Below, piece by piece: positions 1 through 8,416 of a DNA stretch of 64,000 nt (position 1 is the stretch's first letter; every line of letters starts with the position of its first letter). The notes below the pieces were generated by a model. That model made no database searches, had not been told where the DNA came from, and saw only the letters and a list, made by a program, of their open reading frames with translations. Location of the stretch: assembly GCA_025941565.1 (NCBI GenBank), contig JAPCYN010000013.1, positions 1 to 64,000 on the forward strand. The letters are read 5' to 3'. A program made the position numbers and the translations under genes. This stretch comes from Legionella sp. 515359. Its GTDB lineage: Bacteria; Pseudomonadota; Gammaproteobacteria; Legionellales; Legionellaceae.

Positions 1-63
1 TAAAAAAGAGTTCTCTATTCAAGTAGCTCTCCTCGTAGGATACTGATCACATCTGTGCCTACG

Positions 64-258
64 ACCCGCGGCTTGTCTGGCGTTGTTGCGGATTTTGTCT
101 TGTGCAACCGGTTTGATAGGTACCATTTCAAACCGGGCTGATAGGTAACAGATTGAAGATTCCAGGTCTGGAAATTTTATCTGGTCTAGCATCAACAAGA
201 CCTAATTTATCCCCTCTCCCCCGCGCGCAGTGTGGGGGAGAGGGTTAGGGTGAGGGGG
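64..258. repeat. Left arm of an inverted repeat island
   Basis: Mosaic of short repeated modules. The piece at 211-257 (CCCCTCTCCCCC, a GC-rich hairpin, then GAGGGTTAGGGTGAGGGG) recurs almost identically in reverse orientation at 547-591. The module CTGGCGTTGTTGC plus a TTTTGTC tail at 77-98 and the CCGCGGCTTGTC module at 67-78 recur in reverse at 599-622 and 668-680. The arms flank a transposase stub. The CCCTCTCCCC...GGGGAGAGGG core could form a strong hairpin. Confidence 0.6.
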
Positions 259-352
259 TTAAAATACACCTTTAAAATTAATGAGTTAAAAGAGTTACGA
301 CTGCAAGTAAATACGGTATACACTTCGATTCGTAAAAAAAGGAGTTTTAGCT

Positions 353-469
353 ATGAGAAAGAAAGTCTATCGTGACCGCAACCGGAAAGAGTATAACAAA
401 GCACTGGTTTTAGTTGATCGTGAAAGTCTTACGTTTTGGTTTTCTGACGAAATCAATCTACTGATTTAA
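353..469 (+). pseudogene. IS5-type transposase N-terminal remnant (38 codons)
   Basis: A short open frame with a good ribosome binding site (AAAGGAGTTTTAGCT then ATG). It encodes 38 residues beginning MRKKVYRDRNRKEYNKAL and ending with a serine-leucine-threonine-phenylalanine-tryptophan-phenylalanine stretch and a stop. This matches from memory the first 35-40 residues of IS5-group transposases, where an N-W/R-x-x-Y-N-x-A-L segment is followed by R-G-S-L-T-x-W-F. A full transposase has over 250 residues with a DDE catalytic domain, and none of that follows here. It is a truncated, non-functional remnant flanked by inverted repeats at 64-258 and 547-690. A small genuine protein is the alternative but seems less likely. 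Confidence 0.55.
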
Positions 470-546
470 TAGTCAGTTGTTATATTATTAATCAAATGAA
501 CCCTTGGGATTACCAAAGAGTGAGGTAGTAAACTGGTTTATTCTAA

Positions 547-690
547 CCCCTCACCCTAGCCCTCTCCCCACGCTGCGCGCGGGGAGAGGGGATAAACAGA
601 CAAAATTTGCAACAACGCCAGTTTGTGCGCAGGATCCAGAAAGCACACGATATTACTTGTTCTCGCGGACAAGCCGCGGAACGTTGGAAT
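547..690. repeat. Right arm of the inverted repeat island
   Basis: Reverse-orientation counterpart of 64-258. The segment 547-591 is nearly the exact reverse complement of 211-257. The segment 599-622 matches 77-98 in reverse. The hairpin CGCGGACAAGCCGCGG at 665-680 matches the CCGCGGCTTGTC module at 67-78. Module spacing differs between arms, so this is a set of dispersed intergenic elements in opposite orientations and not a clean transposon end. Confidence 0.6.
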
Positions 691-800
691 AGAGCTGGAT
701 TGGTTTTTCAGCGATGTCTAGAAGATTCAGCCTAGGGTAGGGGAGCCTGAATTTCGAATAGAGTCTGCAGAGCAGTCTAAGCTCCAATGTTCTTATTGGA

Positions 801-1187
801 TTAAGAGTTGCTATTCTCAGGATTCAATGAGACAAGGCGAAGACGATGATTATCCGGATCAAGTGCTACAAAGGTATAGCCAAAATCCATCATTGTAGGC
901 GGTTGGGCAATCGGGATCCCCTGTTGTTGCCAGAGGGTATAAAGTTCGTCAATTACATGGTCATCCTGGACTTGCAACGAAAGCTCATTTCCACCGCCAG
1001 GTACGGTTGCACGTGGTTCAACGGAGTGCTTTGACCACAAGCCAAGGCGCATCCCTGATTTTAACAAAAACATGACAAAAGTAGGTGACGATACAATAGG
1101 CTGACTCTTGAGTACACGCTCATAAAACGGTGTACTAACCAGAGGATTATCGACATAAAAGATTATTAAATTCGGATCAAGATACAT
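801..1187 (-). CDS. VOC superfamily protein (EhpR/phenazine-resistance-like)
   Basis: A 128-residue protein of the vicinal oxygen chelate fold, built from two beta-alpha-beta-beta-beta modules. The first starts LIIFYVDNPLVSTPFYERVL and the second contains FGYTFVALDPDNHRLRL, where the DPD-x-H-x-(L/I)-R end is typical of the glyoxalase/bleomycin-resistance group. The residues VMFLLKSGMRLGLWS resemble EhpR-type phenazine-binding members, which sequester ligand and are not enzymes. The substrate is unknown. The gene stands alone, divergent from umuC, with a good ribosome binding site (AAAAGGAGTTCTTT before ATG on the minus strand). The family assignment is firm; the ligand is not. Confidence 0.75.
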   Translation of the reverse strand: MYLDPNLIIFYVDNPLVSTPFYERVLKSQPIVSSPTFVMFLLKSGMRLGLWSKHSVEPRATVPGGGNELSLQVQDDHVIDELYTLWQQQGIPIAQPPTMMDFGYTFVALDPDNHRLRLVSLNPENSNS

Positions 1188-1366
1188 AAAGAACTCCTTT
1201 TAATTTTACGGAGATTTGAGTTTAAAAGATCGTACTGCCAGTTTTTGTCAGTAGTGACGAGCGCAAGTTTGGCTGAGTAAGTGATTTTCTCAAAATAATG
1301 ATTTACAAGCTGTGTGACTCAGCCTATATTTTGATTTATGTACGCAAATCAAAGAGTGGCCTAAAC

Positions 1367-2632
1367 ATGTATGCATTAATTGACTGTAATAATTTTTATG
1401 CATCCTGTGAGCGTCTTTTTCGTCCTGACTTACGGAGAAAGCCTATAATTGTGCTTTCAAGCAATGATGGTTGCGTTATTGCCCGCTCCAATGAAGCCAA
1501 AGCCTTAGGCATTGGCATGGGGGAGCCTTATTTTAAGGTTAAGGCCTTATGTACCCGACATCAAATTCAGGTATTTTCTTCTAATTTTACTTTATATGGT
1601 GATTTGTCTCAGCGCGTGATGACTACCATAGAACAAGAATGGCCGCATGTGGAAATTTATTCTATTGACGAGGCTTTTCTTGATTTAAACAGTATGCCTA
1701 CCCATTTACATGATTCATTTTGTAGGGTTTTGCAAAAAAAGATTTTAAGGAATACAGGTATTCCCACCTCTATAGGTATTGGTCAAACTAAAACACTGGC
1801 AAAGCTTGCGAATCATTTGTGTAAAAAAGTGTTAAAAACTCCTGTTTTTAACATGAACGGTCAAGAGGAGTGGCTTAAAAAAATTGCCATTGGTGATGTA
1901 TGGGGTATTGGCAGGAAATGGAGCCAGAAGCTTATTGATTATGGTATTTATACTGCCTTTGATTTGGCAACAACGAATATTCATACGCTGAAAAAGCAGT
2001 TTAATGTGGTCATGATGCGTACGGCTATGGAGTTGCGAGGCATTCCTTGCCATGATTTGGAAATACGGGAAGCCAAACAAAGTATTTTATCCTCAAAAAG
2101 CTTTGGTTCCATGCAGACTGAATATGCATCGGTCGCAGAAGCTTTGAGCAGTCATTGTGCGCGTGCAGTTGAAAAATTACGAGATCAACACTCATTAACC
2201 CACTGTATGCATGTTTTTATCTATACCAATCGATTTCGAGACGATTTGGCTCAACATGTTCAATCGATTGAGGTACGTTTTGCTCATCCCACTGATGATT
2301 TGAGAATCATTACTCACTTGGCAAAAAAAGGGTTATCCCAAATCTTCAAACAAGGACATTATTATAAAAAGACAGGAGTATGCCTTGTTGATCTTATTCC
2401 CAAAGAATCACGCCAGCTGGATTTATTTCATCAAGTCAGTCAAAAGGAGTTACAAGCGACAGAAGATTTTATGTTCATTGTTGACAAAATTAATCAAAAG
2501 TTCGGTCGAAATACCTTATATCTTGCTGCAGAAGGGTGCAACAGTAAGCCTTGGGATGCCCGCTTGCAAATGCGCTCACCGCGTTACACTACGTGCTGGT
2601 CCGAATTACCTGTGGTGCGTAATCGCACTTGA
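1367..2632 (+). CDS. umuC: Y-family DNA polymerase V catalytic subunit UmuC
   Basis: Error-prone translesion DNA polymerase subunit, 421 residues, the usual UmuC length. The N-terminus MYALIDCNNFYASCERLF carries the first catalytic aspartate (D6), and YSIDEAFLDL carries the D101-E102 pair. A helix-hairpin-helix segment (GDVWGIGRKW) and the little-finger domain follow. The C-terminus (SPRYTTCWSELP) matches the DUF4113 tail of UmuC/RumB proteins. I chose the ATG at 1367 because the conserved N-terminus begins there; the frame stays open upstream to 1298 without conserved sequence. No umuD-like gene lies next to it, so the UmuD partner must be encoded elsewhere or the protein acts alone. I found no obvious LexA box upstream. 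Confidence 0.9.
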   Translation: MYALIDCNNFYASCERLFRPDLRRKPIIVLSSNDGCVIARSNEAKALGIGMGEPYFKVKALCTRHQIQVFSSNFTLYGDLSQRVMTTIEQEWPHVEIYSIDEAFLDLNSMPTHLHDSFCRVLQKKILRNTGIPTSIGIGQTKTLAKLANHLCKKVLKTPVFNMNGQEEWLKKIAIGDVWGIGRKWSQKLIDYGIYTAFDLATTNIHTLKKQFNVVMMRTAMELRGIPCHDLEIREAKQSILSSKSFGSMQTEYASVAEALSSHCARAVEKLRDQHSLTHCMHVFIYTNRFRDDLAQHVQSIEVRFAHPTDDLRIITHLAKKGLSQIFKQGHYYKKTGVCLVDLIPKESRQLDLFHQVSQKELQATEDFMFIVDKINQKFGRNTLYLAAEGCNSKPWDARLQMRSPRYTTCWSELPVVRNRT

Positions 2633-2746
2633 TTATGAGTGCGGCCCGGTTTTGTTTCATGGGCATGTTTACTTATAATAAACAACTCATTAGTATGAAA
2701 CCATAGTAGGGACTGTTGACAATTTATTCCTTGGAAGAGAGTTTTT

Positions 2747-4045
2747 ATGCCAAATAAAATCCATGTACCAAACATTGTGATTGTAGGCGGTGGTGCAGGA
2801 GGCATGGAGCTGGCTGCATTGCTTGGAAATAAATATGGAAAAGCGGGTAAAGCAGCTATTACACTGGTTGATTGTTCGCCGACTCATATTTGGAAACCGC
2901 TGTTACATGAGGTTGCGGCAGGTAGTTTGTTTACCAATGAAAATGAAATTGACTACCTTGCTTATGCCGCCACACATTATTTTCATTTTGTTTTAGGGGC
3001 ACTTGAAGGTTTGGACCGGAGTAAAAAAGAAATCTATTTATCCCCATTTTACAGTCACGCACGGGAAGTTCTTCCAAAACGATCACTTTCATACGATATT
3101 TTAATTATTGCAGTGGGAAGTGTCGCGAATGATTTTGGTATCTCCGGGGTTCGTGAACATTGCCTGTTTTTAGATAGTATTCATCAAGCAGTCTATTTTC
3201 ATCGGGAATTATTAAATCATTTCATGAGTCTTTCCCAGCAAGCACAACAGAGTCCATTTAATCTGGTTGTCGTGGGGGGAGGGGCCACCGGGATTGAGTT
3301 AATCGCAGAGTTGAATAATGCAATCCATGAAATTATAAATTATGGGATTGGCATTCAACCCGAAAGTATTTCTTTTACTCTAATCGAAGCTGCCAGCAGA
3401 TTGTTGACCGCACTTCCGGAACAACTTTCAGAAAAAGTCTCTGCGGAACTCACGCGTATGGGGGTAACAATTTGTGTTAACGAACAAGTTGATGAGGTTA
3501 CAGAAAAAGGTTTGCGTACTAAATCGTCACAATTTATTCCCGCTGATCTTATCGTCTGGACTGCGGGCATTAAAGCTCCAGATTTTTTGCGTTATTTGGA
3601 TGGCTTGGAGGTGAATCACCTCAATCAGTTAGTAGTAAAGCAAACGTTACAAACAACCCTGGATGATTCGATTTTTGTCTTGGGTGATTGTGCGAGTTGT
3701 CCACAGACCAACTCGGACAAAGCCGTGCCGCCACGCGCACAAGCAGCCCATCAACAAGCCTATTTTTTGTATAAGAATTTGGATAAATATTTAGAGGGTA
3801 AATCTTTGCCTTTTTATCATTACCGCGATCATGGTTCCTTAGTTACATTAAGTAACCATGTAGTGGGTAATTTGATGGGTAAAATTACTCAGAGTTTAAC
3901 GATAGAAGGTAAGCTAGCGCGTTTATTTTACTTATCTTTATATAAACAACATCAGATTTCTTTATATGGTTGGTGGCGAGTTGGTTTGCTCACTTTATCG
4001 AATTTGTTAAGTCGCAGAGTAAAGCCACGACTCAAATTGCACTAA
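2747..4045 (+). CDS. ndh: Type II NADH dehydrogenase (NAD(P)/FAD-dependent oxidoreductase)
   Basis: Membrane-associated, non-proton-pumping NADH:quinone oxidoreductase, 432 residues. The N-terminal FAD-binding Rossmann motif is IVIVGGGAGGMELAALLG (about residues 10-27). The second, NADH-binding glycine motif LVVVGGGATGIELIAEL starts near residue 171. The segment VLGDCASCP near residue 310 is the conserved FAD-contact motif of the family. The C-terminal region with basic and hydrophobic stretches fits membrane attachment. It would feed electrons from NADH to ubiquinone at the inner face of the cytoplasmic membrane. Start supported by GGAAGAGAG upstream of ATG. It is monocistronic, about 100 bp ahead of the mdc operon. 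Confidence 0.88.
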   Translation: MPNKIHVPNIVIVGGGAGGMELAALLGNKYGKAGKAAITLVDCSPTHIWKPLLHEVAAGSLFTNENEIDYLAYAATHYFHFVLGALEGLDRSKKEIYLSPFYSHAREVLPKRSLSYDILIIAVGSVANDFGISGVREHCLFLDSIHQAVYFHRELLNHFMSLSQQAQQSPFNLVVVGGGATGIELIAELNNAIHEIINYGIGIQPESISFTLIEAASRLLTALPEQLSEKVSAELTRMGVTICVNEQVDEVTEKGLRTKSSQFIPADLIVWTAGIKAPDFLRYLDGLEVNHLNQLVVKQTLQTTLDDSIFVLGDCASCPQTNSDKAVPPRAQAAHQQAYFLYKNLDKYLEGKSLPFYHYRDHGSLVTLSNHVVGNLMGKITQSLTIEGKLARLFYLSLYKQHQISLYGWWRVGLLTLSNLLSRRVKPRLKLH

Positions 4046-4142
4046 AGAGTGAGGGCACCCGGTTATCCGAGGCATCTTTTCTTTTTTTAATGCAAAAAAA
4101 GGGTATAAAGTAAAATGAAAAATTACCAAGCAGGATGCGATA

Positions 4143-5786
4143 ATGTGGGATCAGAGTAAAAAAGAATATCTAAAACGTCTGTCCAGAATTAAACCGTACC
4201 TTAAGAACAACAAATTTGTTGAGGCACATGACCTAGTAACCGTACTTTCCGGGATCATTCGCTCAGGTGATCGCGTATGTATTGAAGGGGATAACCAAAA
4301 GCAAGCCAATTTTTTGGCCGCGGCGTTGACTCAATTAAATCCTGCCGAAGTTAATCATTTACATATGATCCAATCAGCTATTGCCTTACCAGAGCATCTT
4401 GATATTTTTGAAAAAGGGATCGCAAGCCGGATTGATTTTGCCTACTCAGGTCCCCAATCCATTCGCTTGGCTGATATGGTAAAAAATAAAAAGATCGAGA
4501 TAGGTAATATTCATACCTATAATGAACTTTTTGGGCGATTAGTAACTGATTTGACACCCAATGTTTGTTTGTTGATGGCAGATAAAGCAGACAGGGAGGG
4601 TAATTTATATACTGGGGCAAACACAGAGGAAACTCCAGCCCTCATTGAAGCAACCAATTTTAAAAATGGTGTGGTCATTGTACAAGTCAATGAAATAGTG
4701 GAACACTTACCACGAGTTGATTTTCCTGCGGATTGGGTTGATGTTATTGTTCAAGGTCCAGAAGCATCATATATCGAACCACTTTTTACTCGTGATCCCG
4801 CGCAAATAGACGAAGTGAAAATATTAATGGCCATGATGGTAATCAAAGGAATATATGCACCTTATCAGGTGAATATCTTAAATCATGGTGTCGGTTTTAA
4901 TACATGTGCCATTGAATTACTGTTGCCCACCTATGCCGAATCATTGGGATTAAAGGGAAAAATATGCCAGCACTGGGTTGTTAATCCTTTACCTACCTTA
5001 ATACCTGCCATCGAGGCAGGATTTGTAAAAACCATTTATCCCTTTGGTGGTGAAGTAGGAATGAATCGTTATGCAGCTGCTCGTCCCGATATCTTTTTTA
5101 CGGGAAAAGAAGGATGCTTGCGCTCGAATCGTATGTTGGGGCAGTTAGCCGGGCATTATGCCTGTGATGTCTTCATTGGAGCAACATTGCAGATGGATCT
5201 TGAGGGAAACAGCTCTACAGCTGTTGAAGGACGTATTGCGGGTTTTGGAGGTGCCCCCAATATGGGCTGCGATGCACCTGGCCGGCGTCATTCTTCTTAT
5301 GCCTGGTTGAAAGCAGGACAAGAACGCAGTGAAGCCCTGTCGACGAAAATGCCTCGAGGAAGAAAATTGGTGATTCAAATGATTGAAACGTTCCAGAATT
5401 CAACCCAACCTACATTTGTGGAAAAACTGGATGCCTGGGCTTTGCAAAAATCGATGAATGCGGATTTGCCGGCGGTGATGATTTATGGAGATGATGTGAG
5501 TCACGTGGTGACGGAAGAAGGTATTGCCAATCTCCTGAGGTGTCGCACTCTTGAAGAGCGTGAACACGCCATTCGCGGCATTGCAGGATACACTGAGGTT
5601 GGAATAATGCGCGACAGGAAGAAAGTTGAGGAATTACGTCATCGAGGCGTAATTAAGCGTCCTGAAGATTTAGGCATCAAGATTTCTGATGCAACCCGCG
5701 ACTTATTGGCAGCCAAGTCAATTCGAGAACTGGTTGCTTGTTCACAGGGCTTATATGAGCCGCCTGTAAAATTTAGAAATTGGTAG
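4143..5786 (+). CDS. mdcA: Malonate decarboxylase alpha subunit (acetyl-S-ACP:malonate ACP transferase)
   Basis: First gene of the malonate decarboxylase operon; 547 residues, the expected MdcA length. MdcA exchanges acetyl for malonyl on the prosthetic group of the acyl carrier subunit. The N-terminal segment (KKEYLKRLSRIKPYLKNNKF), the glycine-rich CoA-transferase-like segment MDLEGNSSTAVEGRIAGFGG and the following APNMGCDAPGRRHSS are characteristic of MdcA. RBS AGGATGCGATA precedes the ATG. Only 10 bp separate its stop from the next gene. The complex is cytoplasmic and releases acetate and CO2 from malonate. Confidence 0.92.
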   Translation: MWDQSKKEYLKRLSRIKPYLKNNKFVEAHDLVTVLSGIIRSGDRVCIEGDNQKQANFLAAALTQLNPAEVNHLHMIQSAIALPEHLDIFEKGIASRIDFAYSGPQSIRLADMVKNKKIEIGNIHTYNELFGRLVTDLTPNVCLLMADKADREGNLYTGANTEETPALIEATNFKNGVVIVQVNEIVEHLPRVDFPADWVDVIVQGPEASYIEPLFTRDPAQIDEVKILMAMMVIKGIYAPYQVNILNHGVGFNTCAIELLLPTYAESLGLKGKICQHWVVNPLPTLIPAIEAGFVKTIYPFGGEVGMNRYAAARPDIFFTGKEGCLRSNRMLGQLAGHYACDVFIGATLQMDLEGNSSTAVEGRIAGFGGAPNMGCDAPGRRHSSYAWLKAGQERSEALSTKMPRGRKLVIQMIETFQNSTQPTFVEKLDAWALQKSMNADLPAVMIYGDDVSHVVTEEGIANLLRCRTLEEREHAIRGIAGYTEVGIMRDRKKVEELRHRGVIKRPEDLGIKISDATRDLLAAKSIRELVACSQGLYEPPVKFRNW

Positions 5787-5796
5787 GGCAAAGAAT

Positions 5797-6987
5797 ATGG
5801 AAAAGATGGAGTTTCGTTTTGCACTTTCTGGCAAACGTTTGCAAGGAAAAAAAACGGTTTGTGGTGTTGTTGGCTCAGGCAATCTGGAAGTCATTATTGA
5901 TGAGAATACAACTTCTGAAACTGTTTTTACAATTCAAACGGCAATCGAACATTATAAGCCAGTTTGGAAAATGGTTATCGGGGATTTTGTGAATCAACAC
6001 CAGCCGGTTGGTTTGCAATTTACACTCAATGATAATGGCGCAACACCCGCGGTGGTTTTATTACGTTTAAGCCAGGCGTTAGACGAGTTTCATGGTAATT
6101 ACAAAATAGGCAGTAATTATGAGGAACTTGATGCTCGTGAACGAATTCAGGTTGTCTTTGATAAAGATTCTTTCACGGAGTGGCTTGCTGATGAGAAGCT
6201 TTACAGCCCTTATTTGGCTGCTTTTAATTTGCCAGGTGAAGCAGATGATGGCATCGTCATTGGTTCTGCTTTGCTACAAAAGAACACCGTACTTGTTGCT
6301 GCCCAGCAAAAGGATTTTATGGGAGGATCAGTTGGTGAAATTCATGGAGCGAAACTTACAGGGTTATTTAAAGCTGCAATCGCGACTCAAGCTAAGGCAG
6401 TGATCCTTCTTATCGATAGCGGTGGAGTGCGTTTGCATGAAGCCAATGCCGGAGAAATAGCGATTTCAGAAACGATTCGCGCGGTATTTGAGGCGCGACA
6501 TCATGGAATAACTACTCTAGGTGTTGTTTGTGGTAAAAACGGTGCCTTTGGAGGGATGGGAATTATTTCTGCGTGTTTGGATTATCTGGTGATTAATGAA
6601 GTAGGACGTATTGGAGTATCAGGTCCTGAGGTGATTCAGGCAGTAGCAGGTATCAAAGCCTTTAATTCACAGGATAGAGCTTTGGTATGGCGCGTATATG
6701 GGGGAAAAACCCGCTATTTACAGGATGTTGCTCAAAGCTATGTGGGCTCTGATGTTGCAGCGATACGCACTCAACTGATTGCTGCTCTTGATAAGGGCTT
6801 TGCTTTGGATCTTCATTCCATAAAACAAAAGCATACTTTGTTAAAAAAGCGTTTTCAGGAAACTCAAGGGTATCAGGAAGAGGGAGCTTATCTCAATAAA
6901 GTGGCTCCACAGTATGCCACGACTCTTTTTGATATGAGTGAGCAGGAATTTTTACACGCAGCAAAAAAAATAAAAAAAGAATCATAG
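5797..6987 (+). CDS. mdcC-mdcD: Fused malonate decarboxylase ACP (delta, MdcC) and carboxyltransferase beta subunit (MdcD)
   Basis: A single 396-residue open frame containing two proteins that are normally separate. Residues 1 to about 104 are MdcC, the acyl carrier protein: VCGVVGSGNLEV contains the conserved serine (Ser27) that should carry the 2'-(5''-phosphoribosyl)-3'-dephospho-CoA group, and NDNGATPAVVLLRLSQAL is the typical MdcC end. From about residue 110 (ELDARERIQVVFD) to the end is MdcD, a crotonase-fold decarboxylase subunit with DFMGGSVGEIHGAKLTGL and a glycine-rich VVCGKNGAFGGMGII oxyanion segment. The join is a short linker and the frame is continuous. Start ATG at 5797; a second in-frame ATG at 5806 is possible. 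Confidence 0.9.
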   Translation: MEKMEFRFALSGKRLQGKKTVCGVVGSGNLEVIIDENTTSETVFTIQTAIEHYKPVWKMVIGDFVNQHQPVGLQFTLNDNGATPAVVLLRLSQALDEFHGNYKIGSNYEELDARERIQVVFDKDSFTEWLADEKLYSPYLAAFNLPGEADDGIVIGSALLQKNTVLVAAQQKDFMGGSVGEIHGAKLTGLFKAAIATQAKAVILLIDSGGVRLHEANAGEIAISETIRAVFEARHHGITTLGVVCGKNGAFGGMGIISACLDYLVINEVGRIGVSGPEVIQAVAGIKAFNSQDRALVWRVYGGKTRYLQDVAQSYVGSDVAAIRTQLIAALDKGFALDLHSIKQKHTLLKKRFQETQGYQEEGAYLNKVAPQYATTLFDMSEQEFLHAAKKIKKES

Positions 6988-7064
6988 CCTGGATATAGTG
7001 AAGCGGAGCCCAGAAAATAAAGTCCTATAGATAATATAAGATTCATGCACAAGGAATAAGAAAA

Positions 7065-7772
7065 ATGGTTGCATTAAATGAGCTTCTCAAACAGATCTTT
7101 TCTCAGGAAATCAAGTTGACAGAAAACCAATCCGTTATTTATGGACAAGGGATATTAAATAATCAACTGATTCATATTCTTGGGGTAAAAGAATCAACCT
7201 TCTTGGGGGCAGAGCAAGCGCTGATTATGGCTCAGCACGTAATTGACCTTCTTGAGAATCAATCAAAAGAGCCCGTCCTGCTCTTAGTCGATGTTGCTGG
7301 GCAAGAGTTAACGATGCGTGATGAATGGTTGGGGATGCAACAATATTTTGGTCATTTACTTGAGTGTTTAGAGTGCCTGCGCCAACAGGGGAATACTTTA
7401 ATATCGCTGGTTTATAATCAAGCATTAGGTGGTGCTTTTATCGCCTACGGTTTGATGGCAGATACAATTTTAGCCTTACCGGATGCGGCATTGGCTGTGA
7501 TGTGGTTGGAAGGTATTGCAAAGGTAACCAAAATAGAATTGAGCACCCTGCAAGTGCTCAGTAAGACATTTCCTGTTTTTGCACCTGGCGTGCAAAATTT
7601 TTATGAACTTGGTGGGCTGCATGAAATTGTAAATCCATCCGAACTTGCTGAAAAAATTGATGGGGCGATCCAAAAGAAAAATACCAAAGATGAGCGAGCG
7701 CTCTTGGGTAGCGAGCGTGGGGGCAGAAAGCTTGCTTACTCGATTATCAATAAAGTAGCCAATGATTTATGA
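7065..7772 (+). CDS. mdcE: Malonate decarboxylase gamma subunit
   Basis: A 235-residue crotonase-fold protein that pairs with the MdcD domain as codecarboxylase. GQGILNNQLIHILGVKE near the N-terminus, a D-x-A-G-Q-E motif (VDVAGQELTMRDEW) and YNQALGGAFIAYGLMADTI, with glycines for the oxyanion hole, are typical of MdcE. It follows mdcCD after 77 bp and overlaps mdcG by 4 bp (ATGA). Start supported by AAGGAATAAGAAAA. Its length matches family members. Confidence 0.9.
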   Translation: MVALNELLKQIFSQEIKLTENQSVIYGQGILNNQLIHILGVKESTFLGAEQALIMAQHVIDLLENQSKEPVLLLVDVAGQELTMRDEWLGMQQYFGHLLECLECLRQQGNTLISLVYNQALGGAFIAYGLMADTILALPDAALAVMWLEGIAKVTKIELSTLQVLSKTFPVFAPGVQNFYELGGLHEIVNPSELAEKIDGAIQKKNTKDERALLGSERGGRKLAYSIINKVANDL

Positions 7773-8416
7773 GTCAACGACATCATTTAATTTATCTTCA
7801 ACCCGATGCTGATTTTACTGTCGTTTCATTTCATGAAGATAAAAAAAGAACTGAAGAAGAAGTGACACTCTGGCTTGCAAAAGGCTTGCCTTGCATTTAT
7901 GCCAAACAATCAGTAGATCAAGAAACAATGAATCTGGGAGTTACCCTCTTGTCTGCTAATAAAAAACATCGAGTAGGGTTACGGGTTGCACCCTCATGGG
8001 TACAGAAACAAAAGCCACCTCCTCAGCTCATTGAGATGCAGGATTTTTTTGCACGTGATTATGGGATAAATGAGTTAAATAGTATTCTTGAACTGTATTC
8101 CATTTCTGATGTTGCTGTTTATGGTTCGTTTTTATTCCACTATTTATCAGGATATTCTTTTGTTAACTCTGCTTCAGATCTTGATTTACTCATCAAGTAC
8201 CAAAAATATTCTTTGGCTGATTTGCAGGGATCGATTAGCGCATTAACAAAAAAATTTAAGCGAACTATTGATGGAGAGATTCGTTTTCCAGGTTTTGGTG
8301 ATATTCCAATCAAAGAGCTACTCGATTTATCTGCAAAAAAACTGTTGTGCAAGAGCAAGGACAGGGTTACGTTATTATCAAGAACGGAACTTTATGAATA
8401 CTATCCCCTGCTGTGA
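7769..8416 (+). CDS. mdcG: Malonate decarboxylase holo-ACP synthase (phosphoribosyl-dephospho-CoA transferase)
   Basis: Attaches the 2'-(5''-triphosphoribosyl)-3'-dephospho-CoA prosthetic group to the serine of the MdcC domain. 215 residues. The diagnostic nucleotidyltransferase segment is GSFLFHYLSGYSF followed by SASDLDLLIKY, matching the MdcG/CitX pattern G-S-x4-L-T/S-G...S-D-L-D-L-L with its two metal-binding aspartates. The N-terminus (QRHHLIYLQPDA) also fits. The start overlaps the mdcE stop and its end overlaps mdcB by 23 bp, which indicates translational coupling. Confidence 0.87.
   Translation: MSQRHHLIYLQPDADFTVVSFHEDKKRTEEEVTLWLAKGLPCIYAKQSVDQETMNLGVTLLSANKKHRVGLRVAPSWVQKQKPPPQLIEMQDFFARDYGINELNSILELYSISDVAVYGSFLFHYLSGYSFVNSASDLDLLIKYQKYSLADLQGSISALTKKFKRTIDGEIRFPGFGDIPIKELLDLSAKKLLCKSKDRVTLLSRTELYEYYPLL

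Noticed and set aside
504-692. 62-codon frame on the plus strand
   Set aside because: It runs through the inverted repeat modules with low-complexity PSPLPTLRAGRG sequence and has no ribosome binding site.
5797-6987. Frameshift or sequencing error joining mdcC and mdcD
   Set aside because: The frame is continuous with no run of identical bases at the junction, and the linker is in the same composition. A true fusion is the simpler reading.
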